This document shows positions 17,102 through 25,440 of a stretch of 64,000 nt of DNA, one piece after another (position 1 is the stretch's first letter; the number at the start of each line of letters is the position of its first letter). The DNA is from Zoogloea sp041917255. GTDB lineage: Bacteria > Pseudomonadota > Gammaproteobacteria > Burkholderiales > Rhodocyclaceae. Where the stretch lies: contig JAYRYA010000011.1 in NCBI GenBank assembly GCA_041917255.1, forward strand, positions 1 to 64,000, in the 5' to 3' direction. The notes beneath the pieces were generated by a model that did not search any database, was not told the origin of the DNA, and was given only the letters and a program-made list of their open reading frames with translations. Both the position numbers and the translations under genes were made by a program.

Positions 17102-17940
17102 GCCGGGGCCCGGTACTGCCCCGGCGTGGCCGCCACCAGCCGCTTGAAGGCCCGGTGGAGATGGGCCTGGTCGGCAAAGCCGGCGTCCGCTGCGACATCG
17201 GCGATGGCGTGGCCGCGGCGCAGGCGGGCCCGGCTGTAGCGGATGCGCCGGTCGATGAGGAAGGCATGGGGCGTGAGGCCGTAGCGCTGCCGGAAGGCGC
17301 GGATCAGGTAGGACTCGGACAGCCCCGCCGCCGCGCAGATGTCGCCCAGCACCAGCGGCCGGGTGCAGTTGTCGGCGATGAACTCGGCGGCGCGGGTAAG
17401 GCGGTTGTCGACTTCGGCCAGCCGCTGTGGCGCGGGGTCGAGCCGGGCCTGCAGGGTGGTGGCGAAATCGACCACTGCGCTCTCTTTCTCGAACCGGTCG
17501 GCCTGCCCGTCGTGGAGCTGCGCCTGCAGGCGGATCAAGCCCTCGGCCAGCCGCGGGTCGCGGGTCGCCGCGGTCGCAAACGGCTGGAAGTCCCGACCCT
17601 CCGGGAGCCCCAGCGCCGCCTGCTGACCAGCCAGCCAGGCCGTATCGAGAAACAGCATGTGGTACGCCCAGGGCTGGTCATCCACCGGGTTGCAGGCGTG
17701 CACGTCCTCGGGATTGACCACCACCACCGAGCCCGGCCCGACCCGCTCGCGCAGGCGGCCGTTGGCGTAGGTGCTGATGCCGCCCGTGATCACGCCGATG
17801 GAAAAGGTGTCGTGGGAATGGGGCGCGTAGCACACCCGCCGGCCGTCCTCGACAGAGCGCAGCTCGACGTGGGGCAGCGCCGCGTCGCGCCAGAAACGGG
17901 GCGCGGACGCAGCCGGCCGTTCAGCGTCCGCCGGCCACAT
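17098..17940 (-). CDS. AraC-family transcriptional regulator
   Basis: This 280-residue regulator has an N-terminal cupin-like AraC binding domain (PHSHDTFSIGVITGG, VVVVNPEDVHACNP) and a C-terminal double helix-turn-helix (LVLGDICAAAGLSESYLIRA, then IADVAADAGFADQAHLHRAF followed by TPGQYR). The AraC_E_bind-like arrangement with HSHDTFS is typical of regulators next to LysE exporters. The ATG at 17940 lies inside the 3' end of the SDR gene (20-base overlap), which suggests co-transcription from upstream. Confidence 0.9.
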   Translation of the reverse strand: MWPADAERPAASAPRFWRDAALPHVELRSVEDGRRVCYAPHSHDTFSIGVITGGISTYANGRLRERVGPGSVVVVNPEDVHACNPVDDQPWAYHMLFLDTAWLAGQQAALGLPEGRDFQPFATAATRDPRLAEGLIRLQAQLHDGQADRFEKESAVVDFATTLQARLDPAPQRLAEVDNRLTRAAEFIADNCTRPLVLGDICAAAGLSESYLIRAFRQRYGLTPHAFLIDRRIRYSRARLRRGHAIADVAADAGFADQAHLHRAFKRLVAATPGQYRAPA

Positions 17941-18667
17941 CGAGGATGCTTCCGGTGGTGTAGCTGGCCTCATCGGACAGCAGCCACAGCACGGCGCGGG
18001 CCACTTCGTCGGGCGTGCCGCCGCGCTGCATGGGCACGCCCGGCGCCAGCCGCGCGACACGGCCGGGTTCGCCGCCGCTGGCATGGATCTCCGTCTCGAT
18101 GAGGCCCGGCGCCACCGCATTGACCCGGACGCCCTCGGTCGCCACTTCCTTGGCGAGGCCCAGGGTGAGCGTGTCGATGGCGGCCTTGGAGGCGGCGTAA
18201 TCCACGTATTCGCCCGGCGAGCCGATGCGCGCCGCCCGCGACGACAGGTTGACGATGGCGCCGCCGCGTCCGCCGTGGCGGGTGCTCAAGCGCCGCACCG
18301 CCTCCCGGGCGCACAGGAAGGCGCCGGTGATGTTGGTGGCAAAGACGCGCTCGAGGCGCCCGGCGTCCATCTCGTCCACACGCATCTGGCGGGCCAGGAT
18401 GCCGGCGTTGTTCACAAAGGCATCGAGCGGCCCGAGGCGCGCGTCGCATTCGGCAAAAAGGCGCAGCACGTCCGCCTCGACCGCCACGTCGGCCTGCACC
18501 GCGAGGGCCGTGCCGCCCTGGTCGGCGATCCCGGCCACCACGGCTTCGGCGGCGCTGCGGTCGGTGTGATAGCTGAGGCACACGGCGTAGCCGCGTGCGG
18601 CGGCCAGCCGGGCGATGGCGGCGCCGATGCCCCGGGAGCCGCCGGTGACGACGAGGTTCCGCGTCAT
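17921..18667 (-). CDS. Short-chain dehydrogenase/reductase
   Basis: This 248-residue classical SDR has the cofactor loop TGGSRGIG near the N-terminus, NNAG at about 88-91, the catalytic Ser in NLSSRAA, and YxxxK as YAASK. APGLIETEI follows the active site. The substrate is unknown; it is most similar in pattern to FabG-like or glucose dehydrogenase-like SDRs. It precedes and overlaps the AraC gene, and follows the NYN-domain gene by only 11 bases, so three genes may form one transcript. Confidence 0.9.
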   Translation of the reverse strand: MTRNLVVTGGSRGIGAAIARLAAARGYAVCLSYHTDRSAAEAVVAGIADQGGTALAVQADVAVEADVLRLFAECDARLGPLDAFVNNAGILARQMRVDEMDAGRLERVFATNITGAFLCAREAVRRLSTRHGGRGGAIVNLSSRAARIGSPGEYVDYAASKAAIDTLTLGLAKEVATEGVRVNAVAPGLIETEIHASGGEPGRVARLAPGVPMQRGGTPDEVARAVLWLLSDEASYTTGSILDVAGGR

Positions 18668-18678
18668 CGCAGCCCCGC

Positions 18679-19905
18679 TCAGGCTTCGGTCTTGCGGGTG
18701 CGCCGGCGGCGCGGGGCGGGCTTGGCTTCGGCCGGCGCTTCAGGCCCGGGATCGGGCGTGGCCGGCGGGGCTTCGGGCGCTTTCGCGGCCTTGGTCGTCT
18801 TGCGGCCGGCGCTGGGGCTGCGCTTGCGACGGCTGTCGGCCTTGGGCTGCGCTTCGGGCTCGGGTTCGGGGGCTGGCGCGGGTTCGGGCGGGGTTTCGAT
18901 CACCGGCTCGGGCGCAGCCGCCGGCTCGGCGGCCTTGGCCGGCTTGCGGCTGCTGGTGCGCTTGCGCCGACCTTCGGGCTTGGCGGCAGGCGCTTCGGGC
19001 GCCGCTGCGGTTTCGGCGAGCGGCTCGGCGACAGTCTCGACCACGGCCACCTCGGGCGCTGCCGCTTCCGACATCGGTTCGGGACGCGCGGCGCTGCTGC
19101 GATACACGTAGGCGCCGGATTTCTCGTCACGGCCGAACTCGAGCAGGCCGCGGGCCTGGGCTTCTTCCAGCAGGTTGCCGAAGGCCCGGAAACCGTAGCG
19201 GGTCTCGCTGAAATCCGGCTTGCGGCGCTTGATGGCTTCCTTCAGCACCGACGCCCAGATCTTGCCGGTGTCGCCCCGCTCGGCCACCAGCGCGTCGAAG
19301 GTCTGCACGGCGATCTCGATGCCCTTGGTGCGGCGGGCGTCCACTTCCTCGCGACGCGGCTTGTCCTCATCACTGCGGCGGGCGGGCTGGGCTTCCCGGG
19401 GTTCGCGGCGGGCAGCGGCGCGCTGGGTCTCGCGCACCAGATCGTCGTAGAAGATGAACTCGTCGCAGTTGGCGATGAGGAGGTCGGAGGTGGATTGCTT
19501 GACGCCGACGCCAATCACCTGCTTGGCGTTCTCGCGCAGCTTGGAGACCAGCGGCGAAAAATCCGAATCGCCCGAGATGATCACGAAGGTATCGACGTGG
19601 CTCTTGGTGTAGCAGAGATCCAGCGCGTCCACCACCAGCCGGATGTCGGCGGAGTTCTTGCCCGACTGGCGCACGTGGGGAATCTCGATCAGCTCGAAGT
19701 TGGCCTCGTGCATGGTGGCCTTGAAGCCCTTGTAGCGTTCCCAGTCGCAGTAGGCCTTCTTGACGACGATGCTGCCCTTGAGCAGCAGGCGCTCGAGCAC
19801 CAGCTTGATGTCGAACTTTTCGTACTTGGCGTCGCGCACGCCGAGGGCCACGTTCTCGAAATCGCAGAACAAGGCCATGCTGGTGGATTCGGGCGAAACG
19901 GCCAT
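18679..19905 (-). CDS. NYN/LabA-like PIN nuclease domain plus OST-HTH (LOTUS) domain protein
   Basis: This 408-residue protein carries an N-terminal NYN/LabA-like PIN domain (residues 8-160) with acidic residues in place: CDFENVA, KNSADIRLVVDAL, and ISGDSDFSPLV. A basic linker follows, then an OST-HTH/LOTUS domain (about 195-275, TFDALVAERGDTG, RYGFRAFGNLLEEA). The final 130 residues are low-complexity Ala/Pro/Glu with basic clusters. PIN plus LOTUS suggests an RNA-directed nuclease or RNA-binding regulator. Such proteins are widespread but poorly characterised in bacteria. The ATG at 19905 follows AGGAGACGCCC. Confidence 0.85.
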   Translation of the reverse strand: MAVSPESTSMALFCDFENVALGVRDAKYEKFDIKLVLERLLLKGSIVVKKAYCDWERYKGFKATMHEANFELIEIPHVRQSGKNSADIRLVVDALDLCYTKSHVDTFVIISGDSDFSPLVSKLRENAKQVIGVGVKQSTSDLLIANCDEFIFYDDLVRETQRAAARREPREAQPARRSDEDKPRREEVDARRTKGIEIAVQTFDALVAERGDTGKIWASVLKEAIKRRKPDFSETRYGFRAFGNLLEEAQARGLLEFGRDEKSGAYVYRSSAARPEPMSEAAAPEVAVVETVAEPLAETAAAPEAPAAKPEGRRKRTSSRKPAKAAEPAAAPEPVIETPPEPAPAPEPEPEAQPKADSRRKRSPSAGRKTTKAAKAPEAPPATPDPGPEAPAEAKPAPRRRRTRKTEA

Positions 19906-20004
19906 GGGCGTCTCCTGTCATGAATGGCTGGCAGCTTACTCGCAATGGGCCGGCCGTGTTAGGTTTCGCCACCCTTCGCCACTCCGCTCTGCAAGGCTTT
20001 CCCC

Positions 20005-20394
20005 ATGAACCGCCCCCTTCCACCCGCCGACGCCCGCGGCACCCGCGTCGCGCTGATCTTCGCCCTCGTCGCCGAACGCCTGTCGCTGTGGTACGAGCAC
20101 GGCCAGTGGCCCACCGAGGCCCAGGGCGCCACGCTGTGCGCCGACTGGCTCGGGCGCACCCAACGCAGCCTGCCGCTCACCGACCGGCGTCATCTGTCGG
20201 ATCTGAGCGACCAGCTGGCCCGCCAGATCGCCGGCAGCCTGTCCCGCGAGGCCGGGCTGTACACCGTGCACGAGATGATGGAATCCCTCGACCCCAACCA
20301 CGAATCGGAACTCGGCCAAACCTTGATGGCCGAATGTGAACGCCTGCTGGACGCCTCCCCCCCGCCGGGCGCCGACACCCCGCCCGGGTGCTAG
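20005..20394 (+). CDS. Small hypothetical protein
   Basis: This 129-residue, soluble, predicted helical protein (FALVAERLSLWYEHGQWPT, TDRRHLSDLSDQLARQIAG) is of no family I recognise. The frame is convincing because codon use matches its neighbours and it fills the space between the divergent NYN gene and the next gene, 31 bases away. It may share a transcript with the isomerase downstream. Confidence 0.55.
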   Translation: MNRPLPPADARGTRVALIFALVAERLSLWYEHGQWPTEAQGATLCADWLGRTQRSLPLTDRRHLSDLSDQLARQIAGSLSREAGLYTVHEMMESLDPNHESELGQTLMAECERLLDASPPPGADTPPGC

Positions 20395-20425
20395 ACTCGA
20401 TCAATCCCCACCGCGGAGCCACGCC

Positions 20426-21037
20426 ATGAGCGCCAAGACTTTGGATTTCTGGTTCGAGTTCGCCAGCTCGTATTCCTACCTGTCGGTCATGCGCATCGAG
20501 CCCCTGGCCCGCGACACCGGCGTGACGATCAACTGGCGGCCCTTCCTGCTCGGGCCGGTGTTCCTGTCGCTGGGCTGGAACGACTCGCCCTTCAACATCT
20601 ACCCGCCCAAGGGCCGCTACATGTGGCGCGATCTGGCCCGGCTGGCGGCGCGCTACCAGTTGCCGCTCACCATGCCCTCACGCTTCCCGCGGAGTGGCGT
20701 GCTGGCCGCGCGGGTGGCCATCCTCGGCGCCGCCGAACCGTGGATCGGCGAGTTCTCCCGGGCGGTGATGAGCGCCAACTTCGCCAACGACCAGGACATC
20801 GCCGATCCGGCGGTGATCCACGCCATTCTCGTCCGCCTCGGCCTGCCCGCCGACGCCCTGCTGGCCGACGCCACCAGCGAGCCCAACAAGCTCGCCCTGC
20901 GCCGCCAGACCGAGAAGGCCACGGAGCTTGGCCTCTTCGGCGCGCCCAGCTTCATCACGCCGGACGGCGAGATGTTCTGGGGCAACGACCGGCTCGAAGA
21001 CGCGCTGGCGTGGGTGGTGGACGGCCCGACGATCTGA
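20426..21037 (+). CDS. 2-hydroxychromene-2-carboxylate isomerase (DsbA-like/GST kappa fold)
   Basis: This 203-residue protein is of the HCCA isomerase/GST-kappa group, in which a thioredoxin fold with a helical insert uses glutathione. The signature start is FWFEFASSYSYLSVMRIEP, where Ser replaces the DsbA cysteine. GPVFLSLGW, RYMWRDLARLA and the C-terminal LGLFGAPSFITPDGEMFWGN are all typical. In naphthalene pathways this enzyme isomerises hydroxychromene carboxylate. Here no ring-cleavage genes are near, so the real substrate is unknown. The ATG at 20426 follows CGGAGCCACGCC. Confidence 0.88.
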   Translation: MSAKTLDFWFEFASSYSYLSVMRIEPLARDTGVTINWRPFLLGPVFLSLGWNDSPFNIYPPKGRYMWRDLARLAARYQLPLTMPSRFPRSGVLAARVAILGAAEPWIGEFSRAVMSANFANDQDIADPAVIHAILVRLGLPADALLADATSEPNKLALRRQTEKATELGLFGAPSFITPDGEMFWGNDRLEDALAWVVDGPTI

Positions 21038-21053
21038 ACGCCCGGCGCCCATG

Positions 21054-21077
21054 AAAAAGGGGGCGCGCAGCCCCCTT
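21054..21077 (-). terminator. Rho-independent terminator, probably bidirectional
   Basis: AAGGGGGC-GCGCA-GCCCCCTT forms an 8-bp stem (21057-21077). On the minus strand it is followed by TTTTT, ending the periplasmic coiled-coil gene. On the plus strand it can also stop transcription from the isomerase, although the T-run there is broken (GTCTT). Confidence 0.8.
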
Positions 21078-21100
21078 GTCTTACCAGCCCGCGAACCCGC

Positions 21101-21751
21101 CTACTTGAGCTGCTGCTCGGCGGCCTTCTTCGCTTTCTCGGCCTTCTTTTCGGCGTTCTTCGCCGCGCGCTCCTCGTAGTCGGCCTTGTCGCCGCGGGCC
21201 TGTTCGGCGCGCTGGGCAGCGGCCTGGGCCTCGTCGGCGCGGCGCTGGGCGTCGGCGGCTTCCTTGCGATGGCGGGCTTCGGCTTCGAGCATGCCGCGGC
21301 TCTTGGCCTCCTGCTCGGTCTTGATGCGCTCGGCGTCTTTCTCGGACAGGCGACGCAGGCGCTCTTCGGTCTCGGCGCGGTTGCGGGCTTCGGATTCGGC
21401 GCGCTCGACGGCCTTCTGGGGCGCGGCGGCGGCCTCCTCGGCCTTGCGTTCGGTGTAGCGGCGGTTCTTGTCGGCCAGCTCGATGCGGCCGGCTTCCAGA
21501 TCCAACTGGCGGGCGCGGCGGATCTCCAGCACGCGGCGCTCCTTGGCCTGATCGAGGCAGCGATTGACCAGGAAGCGCTTGTAGCAGCCGATCTCCTCGT
21601 CGGTGAAGCGCGCCTCGGCGGCATCGCGGATCGTGCCGGCCTCGGTGCGCAGCGCGGCGGCGCGGGCCATGTCGGGAGGCGGCTCGTCGGCGGCGAGGGC
21701 CGGGCCGGCTAAAAAGAAGGCGCAGAGGGCGGCAGAAACAGGCAGGCGCAT
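21101..21751 (-). CDS. Secreted Ala/Glu-rich coiled-coil protein
   Basis: This 216-residue protein has a signal peptide (MRLPVSAALCAFFLAGPALA). A short region with two cysteines follows (IGCYKRFLVNRCLDQAKERR), and then about 140 residues of charged helix rich in Ala, Glu, Arg and Lys, ending KKAEKAKKAAEQQLK. It is likely a periplasmic coiled coil. Similar proteins are seen in Betaproteobacteria, but I know no function. The ATG at 21751 was chosen for the signal peptide. It is divergent from the ABC-F gene and ends at a strong terminator. Confidence 0.75.
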   Translation of the reverse strand: MRLPVSAALCAFFLAGPALAADEPPPDMARAAALRTEAGTIRDAAEARFTDEEIGCYKRFLVNRCLDQAKERRVLEIRRARQLDLEAGRIELADKNRRYTERKAEEAAAAPQKAVERAESEARNRAETEERLRRLSEKDAERIKTEQEAKSRGMLEAEARHRKEAADAQRRADEAQAAAQRAEQARGDKADYEERAAKNAEKKAEKAKKAAEQQLK

Positions 21752-21821
21752 GGTGCAGCGGGGCGATGGACAACAGGACCGCTTACAATACCGGATTTGC
21801 CGCCTTCTTTCCTCCGCTCCC

Positions 21822-23732
21822 GTGATCCAGTTTCGTAACCTGCGCCTCGCCCGCGGCGTGAAGACCCTCATCGAAGGCGCCAGCCTGCAGATCCACCCCG
21901 GCTGGAAGGTCGGCCTCACCGGCGCCAACGGCTGCGGCAAATCCAGCCTCTTCGCGCTCCTGCGCGGCGACCTGCACCAGGATTCGGGCGATCTCGAAAT
22001 CCCCGCCGCGTGGACAGTCGCCCACGTCGCCCAGGAAACCCCGGCCCTGCCCCGCCCGGCCATCGACTACGTGCTCGACGGCGACGCCGAGCTGCGCCGC
22101 ATCGAGGCCGCGCTGGCCGCCGCCGAAGCCGCCCACGACGGCGAGGAGATCGGCCACCTTCACGGCCGCCTGCAGGAGATCGGCGGTTACGCCGCCCGCG
22201 CCCGTGCCGCTGCGCTGCTCGACGGCCTGGGTTTTTCCGGGCCCGACATGGAACGCCCGGTGGCGGATTTCTCGGGCGGCTGGCGGATGCGCCTCAACCT
22301 CGCCCAGGCGCTGATGTGCCGCTCCGACCTGCTGCTGCTCGACGAACCCACCAACCACCTGGATCTCGACGCGGTGATCTGGCTCGAGCAGTGGCTCGGC
22401 GACTACCGCGGCACGCTGGTGCTGATCTCCCACGACCGGGATTTCCTCGACGCGGTGGTCAATCAGATCGCCCACATCGAATTCCAGCGCCTCACGCTCT
22501 ACACCGGCGGCTACTCCGACTTCGAACGCCAGCGGGCCGAAAAGCTGTCTCAGCAACAAGCTTTGTTTGAAAAGCAACAGCGCGAGCGCGCCCACCTGCA
22601 GAAGTACGTGGACCGCTTCCGCGCCCAGGCCACCAAGGCGCGCCAGGCCCAGAGCCGCATCAAGGCCCTGGAGCGGATGGAGACCATCGCCGCCGCCCAT
22701 ATCGACACGCCGTTCAGCTTCAGCTTCCGCGAATGCGGCGCCGCGCCCGATCCGCTCCTGCAGATCGAGGACGCCGCCGTCGGCTACGCCGACAAGCCGA
22801 TCCTGTCGGGCATGAAGCTCACCATCCGCCCCGGCGAGCGCATTGGCCTCCTGGGCCGCAACGGCGCCGGCAAATCGACGCTCATCAAGCTGCTCTCGGG
22901 TGGCCTCAAGCCCACCGCCGGCGAACGGCGCGAAGGCAAGGGCCTCGCGCTGGGCTATTTCGCCCAGCACGCGCTGGAGAGCCTGCGCCCCGAGGAATCG
23001 CCGCTCCAGCACATGCTGCGCCTCGACCCGCAGACCCGCGAGCAGGAGCTCCGCGACTACATCGGCGGCTACGATTTCCGGGGCGACATGGCGACAACGC
23101 CCTGCGGCCCGTTCTCCGGCGGCGAGAAATCCCGCCTCGCCCTGGCGCTGCTGATCTGGGGCAAGCCCAACCTGCTGCTGCTCGACGAACCCACCAACCA
23201 CCTCGACCTGGAGATGCGCCACGCCCTTACCCTGGCGCTGCAGGATTACGAAGGCGGGATGGTCATCGTCTCCCACGACCGGGCGCTGCTGCGCGCCACC
23301 TGCGACCGCTTCCTGCTGGTGGACGACGGCCGCCTGCAGCCCTTCGACGGCGACCTGGACGACTACAAGGCCTGGCTCGCCCAGAAGCGCAGCGCCGATG
23401 CCGCCGCCGCCCAGTGCCCCGACAAAGCCGCCGACAAGGCCAGCCGCAAGGCCGAGCGCGAAGCCGCCGCCGCCGACCGCCAGGCCCGCCTCACCGCCCG
23501 CCGCCCGCTGCTGAAGGAGCTGGAGCAACTCGACAAGAAGCTCACCCCCTGGAACGCCGAGAAGGCCAGACTCGACGAGCGCCTGGCCGACCCGGCCCTC
23601 TACACTGGCCCCGACGCCGGCGAGGTGCCCAAGCTCCTCAAGCGCCAGGCCGAGCTCACCGAGAAGATCGACGAAGCCGAGCTGCGCTGGCTCGAACTCC
23701 ACGAAGCCCTCGACGCCATCCCCGCCGACTGA
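21822..23732 (+). CDS. yheS: ABC-F family ATPase, YheS-like
   Basis: This 636-residue soluble protein contains two ABC ATPase domains and no membrane segment. First domain: GANGCGKSS, FSGGWRMRLNLAQALM, LLLLDEPTNHLDL. Second domain: GRNGAGKST, FSGGEKSRLALALLI, DEPTNHLDL. Between them is the charged helical linker (EKLSQQQALFEKQQRERAHL..) typical of ABC-F translation factors. The C-terminal coiled coil spans about residues 530-630. The N-terminal VIQFRNLRLARGVK and QETPALPRPAIDYVLDGD match the YheS subgroup. The start is a GTG at 21822. The expected role is ribosomal E-site/P-site control of stalled translation. Confidence 0.92.
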   Translation: MIQFRNLRLARGVKTLIEGASLQIHPGWKVGLTGANGCGKSSLFALLRGDLHQDSGDLEIPAAWTVAHVAQETPALPRPAIDYVLDGDAELRRIEAALAAAEAAHDGEEIGHLHGRLQEIGGYAARARAAALLDGLGFSGPDMERPVADFSGGWRMRLNLAQALMCRSDLLLLDEPTNHLDLDAVIWLEQWLGDYRGTLVLISHDRDFLDAVVNQIAHIEFQRLTLYTGGYSDFERQRAEKLSQQQALFEKQQRERAHLQKYVDRFRAQATKARQAQSRIKALERMETIAAAHIDTPFSFSFRECGAAPDPLLQIEDAAVGYADKPILSGMKLTIRPGERIGLLGRNGAGKSTLIKLLSGGLKPTAGERREGKGLALGYFAQHALESLRPEESPLQHMLRLDPQTREQELRDYIGGYDFRGDMATTPCGPFSGGEKSRLALALLIWGKPNLLLLDEPTNHLDLEMRHALTLALQDYEGGMVIVSHDRALLRATCDRFLLVDDGRLQPFDGDLDDYKAWLAQKRSADAAAAQCPDKAADKASRKAEREAAAADRQARLTARRPLLKELEQLDKKLTPWNAEKARLDERLADPALYTGPDAGEVPKLLKRQAELTEKIDEAELRWLELHEALDAIPAD

Positions 23733-23837
23733 AGCCTGCGTCACCAAACGCGACGGATTCGGCATAAGCCGTGCCGGTCTGTTTGCTAGAATTGCCCTTT
23801 CGCCAAAATCAACCGTCGTAATCTGGAGCTACCCGCC

Positions 23838-24446
23838 GTGCAACTCGTCTGTCTCGACCTCGAAGGTGTCCTCGTCCCCGAAATCTGGATCGAATTCGCC
23901 GAACGCACCGGCATCCCCGAACTGCGTCGCACCACCCGCGACGAGCCGGACTACGACAAGCTGATGAAGTACCGCCTGGACCTGCTCAAGCAGCACAAGC
24001 TCGGCCTGCCCGACATCCAGAAGGTCATCTCCGAGATGGGCCCCGAACCCGGTGCCAAGGATTTCCTCGATGCCCTGCGCCAGGATTTCCAGGTCATCAT
24101 CCTGTCCGACACCTTCTACGAATTCGCCATGCCGCTGATGCAGCAGCTGGGCATGCCCACGCTGTTCTGCCACAAGCTCGAGGCCGACGCCGAGGGCTAC
24201 CTGGTGAACTACCACCTGCGCATGGCCAACCAGAAGAAGGAAGCCGTGCAGCGCTTCAAGGAAATCAACTTCAAGGTCATCGCCGCGGGCGACTCCTACA
24301 ACGACACCGCGATGCTCAGGGAAGCCAACGCCGGCATCCTGTTCCGCGCCCCGGACAACGTCATCGCCGAGTTCCCGCAGTTCCCCGTCGAGCGCGAATA
24401 CAGCGGCCTGATGGCCCAGATCCGCGCCGCCTCCGCCCGCATCTGA
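23838..24446 (+). CDS. thrH: ThrH: phosphoserine phosphatase / homoserine phosphotransferase
   Basis: This 202-residue HAD-superfamily enzyme is of the ThrH type. It removes phosphate from phosphoserine and can transfer it to homoserine, linking serine and threonine synthesis. HAD motif I appears as CLDLEGVLVPEIWIEFAERT, motif II as ILSDTFYEF, the conserved Lys in ANQKKEAV, and motif IV as AGDSYNDTAML. The start is the GTG at 23838, with GGAG eleven bases upstream. It is followed closely by purU. Confidence 0.93.
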   Translation: MQLVCLDLEGVLVPEIWIEFAERTGIPELRRTTRDEPDYDKLMKYRLDLLKQHKLGLPDIQKVISEMGPEPGAKDFLDALRQDFQVIILSDTFYEFAMPLMQQLGMPTLFCHKLEADAEGYLVNYHLRMANQKKEAVQRFKEINFKVIAAGDSYNDTAMLREANAGILFRAPDNVIAEFPQFPVEREYSGLMAQIRAASARI

Positions 24447-24501
24447 TCTCCCCACAGCACCCGGCCGCGGCCCTGCGCCGCCGGCCGGTGCCGGACCCGC
24501 C

Positions 24502-25377
24502 ATGCACCGCGAACGCTTCTACACCCTCTCCGCCTCCTGCCCCGACCGCACCGGCATCGTCGCCAAGGTCTCGGGCTTCATCGCCGAGCACAAGGGCTGG
24601 ATCCTCGAGACCGCCCTCCACGCCGAGCCGGCCGTCGACGCCGACAACCGCGGGCGCTACTTCATGCGCATCGAGATCCGCGCCGACTCGCTGCCCTTCA
24701 TGCTCTCCGAGTTCCGCGAACGTTTCCGCCCGATCGCCGAAGAGCTGAACATGGACTGGAAGATCACCGACTCGGCGGTCAAGAAGCGCGTCGTGATCCT
24801 CGTCTCCAAGCAGGAGCACTGCCTCTACGACCTGCTGGCCCGCTGGCAGTCGAAGGAACTCGACATCGAGATCCCCTGCGTGATCTCCAACCACGAGACC
24901 TTCCGGGGCTTCGTGGAGTGGCACGGCATCCCCTTCCACCACGTGCCCGTCACGCCCGACAACAAGCTCCAGGCCTACGCCGAGGTGCAGCGCCTGTTCG
25001 AGGAATCCCGCGGCGACACCATGGTGCTGGCGCGCTACATGCAGATCCTCTCGCCCGATCTGTGCGCCGCGCACCCGGGCAAGATCATCAACATCCACCA
25101 CAGCTTCCTGCCCAGCTTCGTCGGCGCCAAGCCCTACCACCAGGCCTACGCCAAGGGCGTCAAGCTGATCGGCGCCACCTGCCACTACGTGACCGCCGAG
25201 CTCGACCAGGGCCCGATCATCGAGCAGGACGTGATCCGCATCGACCACTCGGATTCGGTCGAGGACATGGTCCGCTACGGCAAGGACATCGAAAAGGCCG
25301 TGCTCGCCCGTGGCCTGCGCTACCACTTGGAAGACCGGGTGCTGGTGCATGGCAACAAGACGGTCGTGTTCCGCTGA
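24502..25377 (+). CDS. purU: Formyltetrahydrofolate deformylase PurU
   Basis: This 291-residue enzyme hydrolyses 10-formyltetrahydrofolate to formate and THF, balancing one-carbon pools. An N-terminal ACT domain (residues 1-90, SASCPDRTGIVAKVSGFIAE) is followed by the formyltransferase fold. The latter shows VILVSKQEHCLYDLL, VISNHE, GKIINIHHSFLPSFVGAKPY (catalytic His) and TAELDQGPIIEQD (catalytic Asp). It lies 55 bases after thrH on the same strand, consistent with joint serine/one-carbon metabolism. Confidence 0.95.
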   Translation: MHRERFYTLSASCPDRTGIVAKVSGFIAEHKGWILETALHAEPAVDADNRGRYFMRIEIRADSLPFMLSEFRERFRPIAEELNMDWKITDSAVKKRVVILVSKQEHCLYDLLARWQSKELDIEIPCVISNHETFRGFVEWHGIPFHHVPVTPDNKLQAYAEVQRLFEESRGDTMVLARYMQILSPDLCAAHPGKIINIHHSFLPSFVGAKPYHQAYAKGVKLIGATCHYVTAELDQGPIIEQDVIRIDHSDSVEDMVRYGKDIEKAVLARGLRYHLEDRVLVHGNKTVVFR

Positions 25378-25440
25378 GTCGAAACCCCAATCGCCCCTGC
25401 ACTCAGCCGTGCTCCAAGGCGCCTGGCATAAGCTAGCCCC

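Noticed and set aside
21783..23765. 660-residue minus-strand frame across the yheS gene
   Set aside because: It is the shadow of a clear ABC-F gene; the product is an unnatural Val/Gly/Leu/Gln mix with no motif.
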